This document shows, piece by piece, positions 33,400-42,289 of a stretch of 64,000 nt of DNA. The notes under the pieces were generated by a model. It ran no database searches, was not told the origin of the DNA, and saw only the letters and a list, made by a program, of their open reading frames with translations. Made by a program: the position numbers and the translations under genes. How positions within the stretch are numbered: position 1 is the first letter of the stretch; every line of letters begins with the position of its first letter. This DNA comes from Litorimonas sp039975855 (GTDB taxonomy: Bacteria; Pseudomonadota; Alphaproteobacteria; Caulobacterales; Maricaulaceae): positions 496,001 to 560,000 of the forward strand of contig JBDWGH010000004.1 of the NCBI GenBank assembly GCA_039975855.1, written 5' to 3'.

Positions 33400-34832
33400 T
33401 TAGCGGCAGAAACTTTGATATCACGTTGTCGGCCCATAAATAGGATTAACAACCCAGCCGCCCAGCTGCCCCATTTTTCGACAACATCAGCTGTTGTTCC
33501 GTCAACGCCGTAAGCCGCCACCGCTATGCCAAAACCAGCGATAATCGCGGTGAACTTAAACAAATCTTGGACCTTCACACCCAAACAACTTAATAGGATG
33601 ACCGGTCCGAATGCTGCGCCAAGCGCAACCCATGAAAACAGGACGCGACTAAAAATTTCCTGTGGCAGGAACAAGGTCAAAAAGACTGCAACCACCGCGA
33701 CGCCCACCATAGCCAATCGCCCAAACAAGAGCGCGCGTTTCGGGTTTTCATATTTAATTCCGCTATCATGAGACACCGCAGAGGCCGCTGCCAAAAGCAA
33801 GCTATCCACTGTCGACATGACAGCGGAGAGCACAGCCGCAATGACAACACCCGCGATGACCGAAGGGAGATAAAGTTGTGCCGCAGCGAAAAACAAGCTT
33901 TCCCCACCTGTATCAACCTGTAGTGCCCGCCCAGAGAAGGCCAAACAGACCAGACCCGTGTAAATCACCACACCCCAGCCAATCGTTATGGCTGCCGCTT
34001 TTTTGCGTTCAGCTTGTGTCCGCACCGCCATAATCCGATTAAGCAATTGCGGTTGCCCCAGCGCGCCAAGGCCTGTCCCGAAAAGCCCCATCGCCACGCC
34101 TATACCCGCCATCCCGGCAGCCCCTCTCGTGAAACTAAAGTAGTCATGATGCTCCGTAGCGTGAAGCGTCTCCATTACCGCACCTACGCCGCCTGCCGCC
34201 ATCACAGTGGCTACAGGCACCAAGATACACGCCAACATCATTACGCCAGCTTGCAAGGCATCTGTCATGCTGGCGGCCCAAAACCCGCCAAGCAAACAGT
34301 AGATAACAATCACGACCGCACCCAAGATTACGGCTTCCGCGATGCCCAAGCCAAAGACTTCATCCAGTGCATTGCCAGCGGCTTGGAATTGGCTGGAAAT
34401 ATAAAACACGAAGCAAAACAGAATAAGGCCAGCACAAAGCAAACCAGTCGCGCGCTTCAAAGGCCCGCCCATACCCTCCGTTATAAAGTCTACAATCGTA
34501 ATATGACCCTTAGACGCTGTCTCCGCATTTAGCTTTGGCCCCATGACCAACCAAGTCATCAAATAACCTCCGAAAATTCCTGGAACCAGCCAAAGCCCAA
34601 CCGCGCCTTGGGTGAACACCATGCCGGTAAACCCCAGCAGAACCCAAGCCGAGCTCGTTGATGCAGCATAGGACAAACCTGCCGTCCACGCACCCAACCC
34701 GCCGCCCTCGCCGCCACTGGCGAGGAAAAAATCAGAATCATCGGAGACACGCTTTGATGCCCACCACCCAACGCCGAGCAGAACAATTTTATATGCGATT
34801 AGAGTAATCAACACGATCGTGGTATCTGACAT
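33396..34832 (-). CDS. sodium:solute symporter (SSS family)
   Basis: 478 residues with about 12-13 hydrophobic helices. The N-terminus (YKIVLLGVGWWASKRVSDDSDFFLASGG) and the TAGLSYAASTSSAWVLLGFTGMVFTQG segment are typical of PutP/PanF-type Na+ symporters. Substrate unknown; proline, acetate or another carboxylate are possible. It is divergent from the enoyl-CoA hydratase gene and overlaps the acyl-CoA ligase stop by 4 bases. Confidence 0.88.
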   Translation of the reverse strand: MSDTTIVLITLIAYKIVLLGVGWWASKRVSDDSDFFLASGGEGGGLGAWTAGLSYAASTSSAWVLLGFTGMVFTQGAVGLWLVPGIFGGYLMTWLVMGPKLNAETASKGHITIVDFITEGMGGPLKRATGLLCAGLILFCFVFYISSQFQAAGNALDEVFGLGIAEAVILGAVVIVIYCLLGGFWAASMTDALQAGVMMLACILVPVATVMAAGGVGAVMETLHATEHHDYFSFTRGAAGMAGIGVAMGLFGTGLGALGQPQLLNRIMAVRTQAERKKAAAITIGWGVVIYTGLVCLAFSGRALQVDTGGESLFFAAAQLYLPSVIAGVVIAAVLSAVMSTVDSLLLAAASAVSHDSGIKYENPKRALLFGRLAMVGVAVVAVFLTLFLPQEIFSRVLFSWVALGAAFGPVILLSCLGVKVQDLFKFTAIIAGFGIAVAAYGVDGTTADVVEKWGSWAAGLLILFMGRQRDIKVSAAN

Positions 34833-34932
34833 GCTCTTGTCCCCTTATTATGAGGACAGGGATAGGCTAGCTTCCGGCTTAAGCCAAGGCGGGTTTCGGT
34901 CCCCTCTCACTCCTGATAATTTGAAACGCACC

Positions 34933-35706
34933 ATGAAGAACATGATCATTGACTGGCCTGCCCCCGGAACTGCACGGCTGGTTTTATCCCAACCAGAACG
35001 ACGTAACGCTATCACCGCAGAAATGTGGAATAACCTGCCGTCCGTATTAACGGAGGTTCAGACAGATAAGAGCTTACGTGCGCTGATCGTGACAGGGGAC
35101 GGAGATCACTTTGCAGCCGGTGCAGATATCAGCGAATTTGAAACCCTTTATGCGACAACTGAGTCTGCCGCGAAAATTAGCGCCGATATTCAACGCGGTT
35201 TCGACGCCCTGGCGGCTGTACGCGTCCCAACCATTGCCATGATCCGAGGCGCCTGCGTAGGCGGAGGCTGTGGTCTCGCCCTTTGTTGCGATATCCGAAT
35301 TGCAGACCGCACAGCTAAGTTTAAAATCGCGCCAGCGTCTCTCGGCCTCGTCTATCCCTTTGGCGATATCGCCCGTCTGATTGACGCAGTCGGCGTTGCC
35401 AATGCCAATGAGGTTTTGCTGACGGGTAAATTAGTCAAAGCCAAATCAGCCAAAAAAATGGGCCTTGTTCACGCGGCGGTTGGAGTTGACGAGCTGGAGA
35501 CCAAGGTCATGGACGTCGCAGCTCGGGTCTCAGCGTTATCTCCAGAAAGCCTCGCTGTCACCAAGTCCATGATAACGTCTTACTGCAAAGGTCAGCGAAC
35601 CGACACGCCAGAAACAGACGCTCAGTTCGCCGCTGGATTTTCATCCAAAGATTTTGGAGAAGGGTTCAGAGCTTTTTTGGAAAAGCGGAAGCCTGATTTT
35701 CGATAG
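34933..35706 (+). CDS. enoyl-CoA hydratase/isomerase family protein
   Basis: 257 residues from MKNMIIDWPAPGTARLVLSQPERRNAIT, the normal crotonase length; the frame opens 38 codons earlier but those would overlap the divergent symporter start. Oxyanion-hole segments are AGADISEF and RGACVGGGCGLALCCDIRIA, and KIAPASLGLVYPFG follows. It would hydrate enoyl-CoA or catalyse a related crotonase reaction in the cytosol. Ribosome binding site is weak. Confidence 0.85.
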   Translation: MKNMIIDWPAPGTARLVLSQPERRNAITAEMWNNLPSVLTEVQTDKSLRALIVTGDGDHFAAGADISEFETLYATTESAAKISADIQRGFDALAAVRVPTIAMIRGACVGGGCGLALCCDIRIADRTAKFKIAPASLGLVYPFGDIARLIDAVGVANANEVLLTGKLVKAKSAKKMGLVHAAVGVDELETKVMDVAARVSALSPESLAVTKSMITSYCKGQRTDTPETDAQFAAGFSSKDFGEGFRAFLEKRKPDFR

Positions 35707-35781
35707 GTTGGCGAAGTTAAATTTATCGCCACACCAAACGTCAACACATGTCTCTCTTCTGGTGAGCAAAGGCTGTCGTAT

Positions 35782-36765
35782 TTAGAGCAGATTTTCTAAA
35801 GTTTTTGCGATACAAAAGGCAAGAATAAAAGCAGTGGGCAATGTTAGGACCCAAGATAAAACAATCTCGATTACTTTTCCCTTATCAGCTTTACCGTTTT
35901 CGGCACCGATACCGAAAAGGGCTCCAACAGATACATGCGTTGTGGATACAGCTAAGCCCATTTTCGAAGCGATAATCACGAGAAAAGCTGTGACGAGATT
36001 TCCCGTTAGCCCTTCATTACTATTCATTTTCGTAATTTTCTGACTTATCACTTCAGCAATACGCCGAACAAAAATGACTCCTCCTAACGTCATAACAATG
36101 CCGATCGAAACATAGACAACTGCAGGCGACATTCCTGAGGCGCTTCCAAGCAATGCAATTGAGGCGATTTTAGGTGTATCGTTGACGGCCCGGGAAAAAC
36201 AAACGGCTGATCCAGACAATATATGTATGGGCCGTGTGAAACTGTCCACTTTTTCGGTAAATACAGAAGGCTTGAAAACTTTTACCCCAATCTTCCAAAG
36301 GATAAAAGTTGAGACTGCCGCAATCATTGGGGACATAAGAAGAGGTATGGCTCCCTTTTGGATAAGGGGCTGTAGATTCACATCCCCCGCCGCCAAAGCG
36401 ACACCTGCTCCTGCTAGGCTCCCCAGAATAGAATGCGTTGTTGAAATTGGGTAACGTAAAAACGTTGCTAAAAATACTGTTGCCGCGGCTCCGGCCGCAA
36501 AGGCAATCGCAAAGGTGCGGGAGTCCAAAACATCCTGTCCAACAACACCTTTACCAGAGAAAGTCTTCGCCACCTCTGCGCCGAGGTAAACCGCTACACA
36601 CGCCCCAAAAAGAGTAGCTGCGTTTGCGACGAACCAGGCTTGTCGATAAGAGAGATCGCCCCCGCCCCATAAGGTGGCGACGCCTTTGAAATTATCGTTC
36701 GCACCATTAGCAAAAGCTAAACTCGCCACGACTATAAAAAATAGAATTTCCAACGGACCCACCAA
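35782..36765 (-). CDS. pit: inorganic phosphate transporter, PiT family
   Basis: 327 residues with about 9-10 membrane helices. The duplicated PiT signature is seen as FANGANDNFKGVATLWG near the N-terminus and SGSAVCFSRAVNDTPKIASIAL after the middle. AVSTTHVSVGALFGIG and RYPISTTHSILGSLAGAG are the paired family motifs. It imports phosphate (and, in some bacteria, arsenate) with cation. Adjacent to the arsenite methyltransferase and radical SAM genes on the same strand, a linkage that suggests an arsenic/phosphate context. Confidence 0.9.
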   Translation of the reverse strand: MVGPLEILFFIVVASLAFANGANDNFKGVATLWGGGDLSYRQAWFVANAATLFGACVAVYLGAEVAKTFSGKGVVGQDVLDSRTFAIAFAAGAAATVFLATFLRYPISTTHSILGSLAGAGVALAAGDVNLQPLIQKGAIPLLMSPMIAAVSTFILWKIGVKVFKPSVFTEKVDSFTRPIHILSGSAVCFSRAVNDTPKIASIALLGSASGMSPAVVYVSIGIVMTLGGVIFVRRIAEVISQKITKMNSNEGLTGNLVTAFLVIIASKMGLAVSTTHVSVGALFGIGAENGKADKGKVIEIVLSWVLTLPTAFILAFCIAKTLENLL

Positions 36766-36861
36766 TTAATTATTTAAAGGGGACGGGTCTCCTAATTCTC
36801 AGTGAGTATCTACTAAAATTATCGTGAAATGATGTGAAGTTCTCTTACCTAAGTTAATAGC

Positions 36862-37920
36862 CTAACAACAGCCACCCACGGGCGCAGCGTCAGTGGCCGT
36901 CGTCACCGCAGCAAATACATCGGGCGCGGCGCATCCTGGGAAGAGACCGAAATGGGTATCCCCTGATCCCACGACATCAAAATATGGAGCGAAGCGAGTG
37001 TCTTTGAGCATAGCGAGAGTATTACCGCATACGGGAAAGACCCGTCCTTCTTCAATATGATGCTCAATATCTAGCTCGAACTTTTGCTCCATACCCTCAA
37101 TACCGCCTTTATATATTACAGCTTGACCATAGTCTTCACAGGCCGCGTCAAGATTATCGAGTTTCATAAGACGCGCCGTAACAGAGGCAAAACGAATATC
37201 GCCCAATTTTTCTTTCTGGCGCGGATCAAGGATTTCGAGTGGGCGATGTTCAACAACGCGCGGATCTTTAAATCCAGCCTCTTTTGCGATGGAATTGTAA
37301 TCGCCCCAATAAAGCGCGCCGGAGAGGCACTCGCCGTATAACACTGGGTCTTTAATCAAGCTTTCCGGCATACGGCGATCTGCATAAACGTCAGAGAAAT
37401 ACAGCTCTCCTCCGGGTTTCAGCAATTTGTGCGCCGCACGGAATACAGCGGGTTTATCGGTGCAAAGGTTTATGACGCAATTGGAGATTATTAAATCGAA
37501 GGAATTGGGTTCAAGATCTAAATCTTCTAGTGTTTCAAGATAGCCTTTGAGAAAACGTGTATTGGGTGTGTCATATCCAAATTTCTCAGCGTGCCAATCT
37601 TCATATTGCCGAGCAATCGTCAGCTGTTCATCGGTCATATCAACTCCAGTGATATGGCCTTTCGGTCCGACCAGCTTCGCAAGCGCATAGACATCGCGGC
37701 CGGCACCACAGCCCAGATCAAGCACTTTGAGTCCTTCGATAGATGGTGGCATCACAAGACCACAGCCATAATAGCGGCTGGCCACGTCGTCGTGAATTTC
37801 AGAAAGGGCCTGGCGCACATAAAGCGGCGGCATGTCCGTCGTTACACAAGCATCAGTTTTCAAATCTGATGATCCTTGCAATATCTCACCATAATATTCT
37901 TTGACTACATTGTGATCCAT
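36862..37920 (-). CDS. arsM: arsenite S-adenosylmethionine methyltransferase
   Basis: 352 residues. SAM-binding motif VLDLGCGAGRDVYALA near residues 67-82. Three cysteines in the positions expected for ArsM: C25 (KTDACVTTD), the Cys of SNCVINLCTD near 146, and the Cys of YGECLSGALYWGD near 200. These would coordinate As(III) for transfer of methyl groups. The C-terminus extends to a GGCC tail. Downstream of the radical SAM gene by 25 bp and probably co-transcribed. Confidence 0.9.
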   Translation of the reverse strand: MDHNVVKEYYGEILQGSSDLKTDACVTTDMPPLYVRQALSEIHDDVASRYYGCGLVMPPSIEGLKVLDLGCGAGRDVYALAKLVGPKGHITGVDMTDEQLTIARQYEDWHAEKFGYDTPNTRFLKGYLETLEDLDLEPNSFDLIISNCVINLCTDKPAVFRAAHKLLKPGGELYFSDVYADRRMPESLIKDPVLYGECLSGALYWGDYNSIAKEAGFKDPRVVEHRPLEILDPRQKEKLGDIRFASVTARLMKLDNLDAACEDYGQAVIYKGGIEGMEQKFELDIEHHIEEGRVFPVCGNTLAMLKDTRFAPYFDVVGSGDTHFGLFPGCAAPDVFAAVTTATDAAPVGGCC

Positions 37921-37945
37921 ATCGGAATCCTTTTTCTAAAAATAT

Positions 37946-38896
37946 CTAAGCGGAACAACTAGCACCGCCTAATACACAAAACCGAGAACAATGCGGATGG
38001 TTAAGCGCAACCGGGTTTAGACTCTCTTTCAGGGTTTTCCCCATCTCAAATTGAGGGTCATCCCATAAAAGCGTGCAGGCCAAAACCGCCGCCCGATCTT
38101 CACCTTTGCGTTTCACAACCATACGAGATGATGCACACATCATATTGTCTGGATGGACACCTAAAATCCCCCAACAGGCGGTTGAAATTTCTGGCACATC
38201 AGCAGTTTCGTCCATTTCAGGAAACAGCAACAGATCCATCGAATTATTGGCATCAATACTCCAACCGTGTTTTTCGATTAGAGTGCTATATCCGGCGCGC
38301 GCATTTGCTTCTGATTCCGCGAACATCGCTCGACCGGCAATGTTGATTGCAAATCCATTTTCTTGGAGCCAATCCAGCCCCTTGACGCCAATATCAAAAC
38401 TGCCTTGCCCACGCTCCCGGTCATGTTCAATAGGGCTAAAATGGTCGAGACTGACACGGAGCGTCATTTTATTAGGATAGCGCGCATTTATGTCCAGCAG
38501 ACCCCTTTGAACACGCGGGCGCATCATTGGTTTCATGGCATTCGTCAGGACCAGCAGACTATGACCGCGTTCGAGAACCATTTCGCTGATCTCTATCATA
38601 TGCGGATTCAGATAAGGTTCACCGCCCGTCACGCCAATTTCAACAGGCCCCTGACCCAAGTCGTCAATTTCGTCGAGATATGGGGCAACATCCTCAGGCG
38701 TCAGATAAACAAAATGATCCGCAGTAGGGCTACTCTTTATATAACAGTTCGCGCACTCAATATTGCACAGGCTACCTGAATTGAGCCAAAGTGTTTTTAG
38801 CGTTTTAAAGAAAACAGACGCCCGGCGTTCACCTTTAGCGGTGACATCCGGATTCTTGAATTTCTCGGGATCGATTAAAATGCTCATCTTGGTCAT
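37946..38896 (-). CDS. radical SAM protein linked to arsM
   Basis: 316 residues. The 4Fe-4S cluster motif C-x3-C-x2-C is C44/C48/C51 in LCNIECANC, and VTGGEPYLNPHM is the SAM-binding GGE motif. The C-terminus ends CSRFCVLGGASCSA, three cysteines that may bind an extra cluster. It is not obviously ArsS (arsenosugar synthase), whose N-terminus differs, though the operon with arsM suggests further modification of methylated arsenic. Specific reaction unknown. Confidence 0.8.
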   Translation of the reverse strand: MTKMSILIDPEKFKNPDVTAKGERRASVFFKTLKTLWLNSGSLCNIECANCYIKSSPTADHFVYLTPEDVAPYLDEIDDLGQGPVEIGVTGGEPYLNPHMIEISEMVLERGHSLLVLTNAMKPMMRPRVQRGLLDINARYPNKMTLRVSLDHFSPIEHDRERGQGSFDIGVKGLDWLQENGFAINIAGRAMFAESEANARAGYSTLIEKHGWSIDANNSMDLLLFPEMDETADVPEISTACWGILGVHPDNMMCASSRMVVKRKGEDRAAVLACTLLWDDPQFEMGKTLKESLNPVALNHPHCSRFCVLGGASCSA

Positions 38897-38914
38897 TTAC
38901 GACTTAAATCGAAT

Positions 38915-38932
38915 ATTGAAATACATTTGAAT
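38915..38932. promoter_or_regulatory. imperfect palindrome upstream of the arsenic operon, ArsR-like
   Basis: ATTGAAAT-AC-ATTTGAAT has 7 of 8 complementary arm positions. It lies about 19-36 bp before the radical SAM gene's ATG, where an ArsR/SmtB repressor would block transcription, and ArsR-family operators often have ATTTGAA-like arms. No arsR gene is present in the window. Confidence 0.35.
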
Positions 38933-39178
38933 CACACGTTTGTGTTAGATTAAGGATCGACAACATTGGTGACAGCAGAGCGAAATAGCTCAAACCGAAG
39001 GCCGAGGCGTTGGTCATCAATCAACACTTCGATCGCTCAAACAACAATACTTCCACTTTCCACAGGCAATATGTCAGAAAAATCAACGTCCCGGCCTAGC
39101 CCTGCCTAAAATTGGACCCCGTGGTTCATCTGTCGAAATTAAAGTTCGAGCAAGAGCAGCGGGAAAAGACCCATGCGC

Positions 39179-40267
39179 TTATTTAATTTGATTAAAGTGT
39201 CCCATTTTTCGACCCGGACGTATTTCTGATTTTCCGTAGAGGTGAATATGGGTTCCGGGCTTTGCGGCCAGCGCTTTCCATTCTGAAACATCATCCCCTA
39301 TCAAATTAGTCATGACCACGCCATGACGCGGCCGCGCATCACCTAGGGGCCAGCCGGCAACAGCCCGAATATGTTGTTCGAACTGATCTGTGCATCCTGC
39401 ATCTTGTGTCCAGTGACCCGAATTGTGAACGCGTGGAGCGATCTCGTTCACGATTAATTTTCCATCCGCCATTTGAAAAAACTCGACACCCATCACGCCT
39501 ACATAGTCCAAATGCTCCAGAATTTGTCCCGCCATTCGCGCGGCGCTTCCATCATCCTGTTGGGCGGGCGCCTTACTGGTATGGAGGATGTGGTTAAGGT
39601 GCACATTTTCCGTCAACGGATAGGCCGCAATCTGACCATCCAAACCCCGAGCCGCAACGATAGAGACTTCGCGTTCAAACGGAATGAAGGCCTCCAGAAT
39701 TGACGGGGCTGGCGAGAGTGCCTCCCACGCTGTTTCAATATCCGCTTCTGACCGGATGATAACTTGCCCCTTACCGTCATAACCAAAACGGCGGGTTTTA
39801 AGAACGCATGGTAAGCCCAATCGCTTTACCGCGCGGCGCAGGTCATGGACGTTACTGATGTCTTCAAATCCGGCCACATCCAATCCCAATTGTGCGCGCA
39901 AGAAGGACTTTTCCACCAAGCGATCCTGACTGACATCCAACGCCCGCGCACCAGGACGCAATGGCGCAACCGAGGCGGCCGTTTTAGCCGTCATGGCCGG
40001 GACGTTTTCAAATTCATACGTCACAGCATCGCAAGACTTAGAAAACTCCAAAACAAGATCCAGATCATCAAACTCACTAACGCTAATCTTCTGTGCAACG
40101 ACTGCTGCCGGGCAGTTCGCTTCGGGAGAGTATATATGCGTTTTCAACCCCAAGCGCGTTGCCGCTACCGCCAACATTCGGCCAAGTTGCCCTCCGCCCA
40201 AAATGCCAATCGTGGAGCCGGGTGCGAGGGTTTTACTTGGGTTGCGCGTTGTCTCAGTATTCATCAC
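39179..40267 (-). CDS. purK: N5-carboxyaminoimidazole ribonucleotide synthetase
   Basis: 362 residues, ATP-grasp enzyme of purine synthesis. The N-terminal GSTIGILGGGQLGRMLAVAATRLG and central CVLKTRRFGYDGKGQ (ATP loop) with NEIAPRVHNSGHWT are diagnostic. It converts AIR plus bicarbonate and ATP to N5-CAIR, which PurE then rearranges. Starts immediately after purE (adjacent stop/start), so they form the usual purEK operon. Confidence 0.95.
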   Translation of the reverse strand: MMNTETTRNPSKTLAPGSTIGILGGGQLGRMLAVAATRLGLKTHIYSPEANCPAAVVAQKISVSEFDDLDLVLEFSKSCDAVTYEFENVPAMTAKTAASVAPLRPGARALDVSQDRLVEKSFLRAQLGLDVAGFEDISNVHDLRRAVKRLGLPCVLKTRRFGYDGKGQVIIRSEADIETAWEALSPAPSILEAFIPFEREVSIVAARGLDGQIAAYPLTENVHLNHILHTSKAPAQQDDGSAARMAGQILEHLDYVGVMGVEFFQMADGKLIVNEIAPRVHNSGHWTQDAGCTDQFEQHIRAVAGWPLGDARPRHGVVMTNLIGDDVSEWKALAAKPGTHIHLYGKSEIRPGRKMGHFNQIK

Positions 40268-40753
40268 CTAGCCTTTAGGATCGAAAGCGACTGAAGCAGT
40301 TTGTGCCGCCCGCCAATTACGCAGACGTTCGGCAAGGTCTGGGTTAGACAACGCTAATATCGATGCGGCCATAAGACCGGCGTTTTTCGCGCCAGCTTTG
40401 CCAATCGCCAAAGTGCCTACGGGCACACCGCCCGGCATTTGGGCAATAGATAATAGACTATCCATCCCAGACAGTGTGGCGCTTTGCACAGGCACGCCTA
40501 AAACAGGCAATTGCGTCATGGAGGCACACATGCCTGGTAAATGGGCCGCTCCGCCCGCGCCCGCGATGACAACATGAAACCCTTCGGCTTCCGCGGTTTT
40601 GGAAAATTCAACGAGGCGGTCCGGCGTTCGGTGTGCAGAAATGACCTTCGCTTCATAGGCAACGTCCAAGGCGTCGAGCACGGTGGCGGCATACTCCATA
40701 GTCGGCCAGTCACTGGTCGAACCCATAATAATAGCGATTTTCGATGAGGCCAT
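40268..40753 (-). CDS. purE: N5-carboxyaminoimidazole ribonucleotide mutase
   Basis: 161 residues, class I PurE. The substrate-binding GSTSDWPTMEYAA lies at the N-terminus, SAHRTPDRLVEF follows, and AGGAAHLPGMCASMTQLPVLGVP is the conserved core. Catalyses N5-CAIR to CAIR in purine synthesis. First gene of purEK. Confidence 0.95.
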   Translation of the reverse strand: MASSKIAIIMGSTSDWPTMEYAATVLDALDVAYEAKVISAHRTPDRLVEFSKTAEAEGFHVVIAGAGGAAHLPGMCASMTQLPVLGVPVQSATLSGMDSLLSIAQMPGGVPVGTLAIGKAGAKNAGLMAASILALSNPDLAERLRNWRAAQTASVAFDPKG

Positions 40754-40917
40754 TTGTGCCCGCTCCCACTTTTAGCCCATCAGGCTGGAAGCGATGCACT
40801 TTACCCGCCCTGTTGCAGGGGTCAAATGTCCATTCGCGCTACATTGGTGAAATCTTAACAACGCGCAGCCTATAATGCGTGAAATCTAGTCACGAACTGA
40901 TCAATGAGTCTTAGTAC

Positions 40918-41541
40918 ATGAAGCCTTCCCGCCTTACGCGCGTATTACAAGACGCGGCCACGCCATTGCATCAACGCAGTGCGGAGGCAGACGCCGTATT
41001 GGTCAAAGCCAATCAGGAACTCTCGGTGGAAATCGCTCAACTCCGCTTGCGAATTTTAGAACTTGAGCATGCAGCGGATACAGACCCGCTCGTCCCCGTC
41101 TATAATCGGCGCGCCTTTCTGCGTGAAATCGCCCGAGCACAAAACGTGATGGATCGTTATGACATGCTCTCCACCATCATCTTTTTTGATCTCAATGAAT
41201 TCAAATCCGTCAATGATAGGTTTGGGCATGGCGTCGGCGACCAACTCCTGAAAATGATCGGCAACGTCCTGCAAGATGGCGTACGTGATTGTGACATGGT
41301 TGCGCGATTGGGTGGCGACGAATTCGGTATCCTCTTGTTCAAATCAGATTTGGATGTCGCGCGCGCGAAAGCACAAGCCTTGTGTTGCCGCATAGCGGAC
41401 CAAACCGTTGATATGCCGACAGGCTCCATCAGTATCAGCGCGGCATGGGGGGTTGCGCCATGCGAACCCGGAGATAGCGTTGAGCAGGTTCTCGCCCGCG
41501 CTGACCGCGCCATGTACATGTCAAAAAGGTCTCGTGCTTAA
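40918..41541 (+). CDS. diguanylate cyclase (GGDEF), short soluble form
   Basis: 207 residues. A short helical N-terminus (about 1-55) precedes a complete GGDEF domain beginning DPLVPVYNRRAFLREI. The catalytic motif is GGDEF at about 132-136, and the inhibitory RxxD site (RDCD) lies five residues upstream, so product inhibition by c-di-GMP is expected. No sensor or membrane segment. The gene is isolated. Confidence 0.9.
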   Translation: MKPSRLTRVLQDAATPLHQRSAEADAVLVKANQELSVEIAQLRLRILELEHAADTDPLVPVYNRRAFLREIARAQNVMDRYDMLSTIIFFDLNEFKSVNDRFGHGVGDQLLKMIGNVLQDGVRDCDMVARLGGDEFGILLFKSDLDVARAKAQALCCRIADQTVDMPTGSISISAAWGVAPCEPGDSVEQVLARADRAMYMSKRSRA

Positions 41542-41692
41542 ATTTTTTTGTCGTCCGACCGAGATCGACTCTGCCTAGTGTTGGTGTCTTGACGAAATAG
41601 TCATACTGCCACAGCAATGAACGTATTTTGGCAATACGCCGTATCAATAGAATGATAAACTTGATCGATACAGCGCGTGAGACCCTATTCTC

Positions 41693-42289
41693 ATGAAAAT
41701 CTATATCAGTTTTGTATTGGCCTTAGCGCTGCCAACTAGTTCAGCCTTTGCGGATACAGATAATATGCCAAGCCCACCATGCATCATGCAACTCGACATG
41801 ATCGAGAAAGGAGAAGTGTCTAACTGGCGGACAGTTTTAGACGGCGTGATGGGCGGACGCTCAACAGGCAACCGCTTTTCCCAAAACAGGCATATGGTTT
41901 TTAAGGGTAGCATAAATACAGATGGCGGCGGGTTTTCATCTATCCGCAGACCCCTTGCACCCGGCTCTATGGATGGCGCTGAAGCGCTGCGTCTACGCGT
42001 CCGGCAAGATGGACGTGCATACCGATTGACCTTTCGAACGAATGCTAGATTCCGCGGACGCTCTGTGAGTTATCAGATTGCCATACCGCAGACACGGACG
42101 GGCGAATGGGCAAAGATAACGTTGCCTCTCACCGATTTCCGTACATCCATTTTTGGTTATGAGGTGACAGCCGCATCATTTGACGCGGCACAAGTCCAAG
42201 AAATGGGAATCATTTTAGCCGATGGAATCGACGGGCCATTTCAGATTGAGATCGCCGAAATTAGCTGCGTCCAATCTAAAGCGACTTAA
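41693..42289 (+). CDS. secreted CIA30-family (NADH:ubiquinone oxidoreductase intermediate-associated-like) protein
   Basis: 198 residues with a signal peptide (KIYISFVLALALPTSSAFA). NWRTVLDGVMGGRSTGNR and the GGGFSSIRRPL strand are typical of the CIA30 galactose-binding-like fold; LPLTDF follows. Bacterial members are common but of unknown function; the mitochondrial name need not apply. It converges on pntB with a 14-base overlap. Confidence 0.8.
   Translation: MKIYISFVLALALPTSSAFADTDNMPSPPCIMQLDMIEKGEVSNWRTVLDGVMGGRSTGNRFSQNRHMVFKGSINTDGGGFSSIRRPLAPGSMDGAEALRLRVRQDGRAYRLTFRTNARFRGRSVSYQIAIPQTRTGEWAKITLPLTDFRTSIFGYEVTAASFDAAQVQEMGIILADGIDGPFQIEIAEISCVQSKAT

Noticed and set aside
34014..34532. 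172-codon plus frame
   Set aside because: Antisense to the Na+/solute symporter; His/Arg-rich shadow frame.
35709..35735. GGCGA/TCGCC hairpin after the enoyl-CoA hydratase gene
   Set aside because: Five-base stem with an 11-base AT-rich loop and no T-run; too weak to call a terminator.
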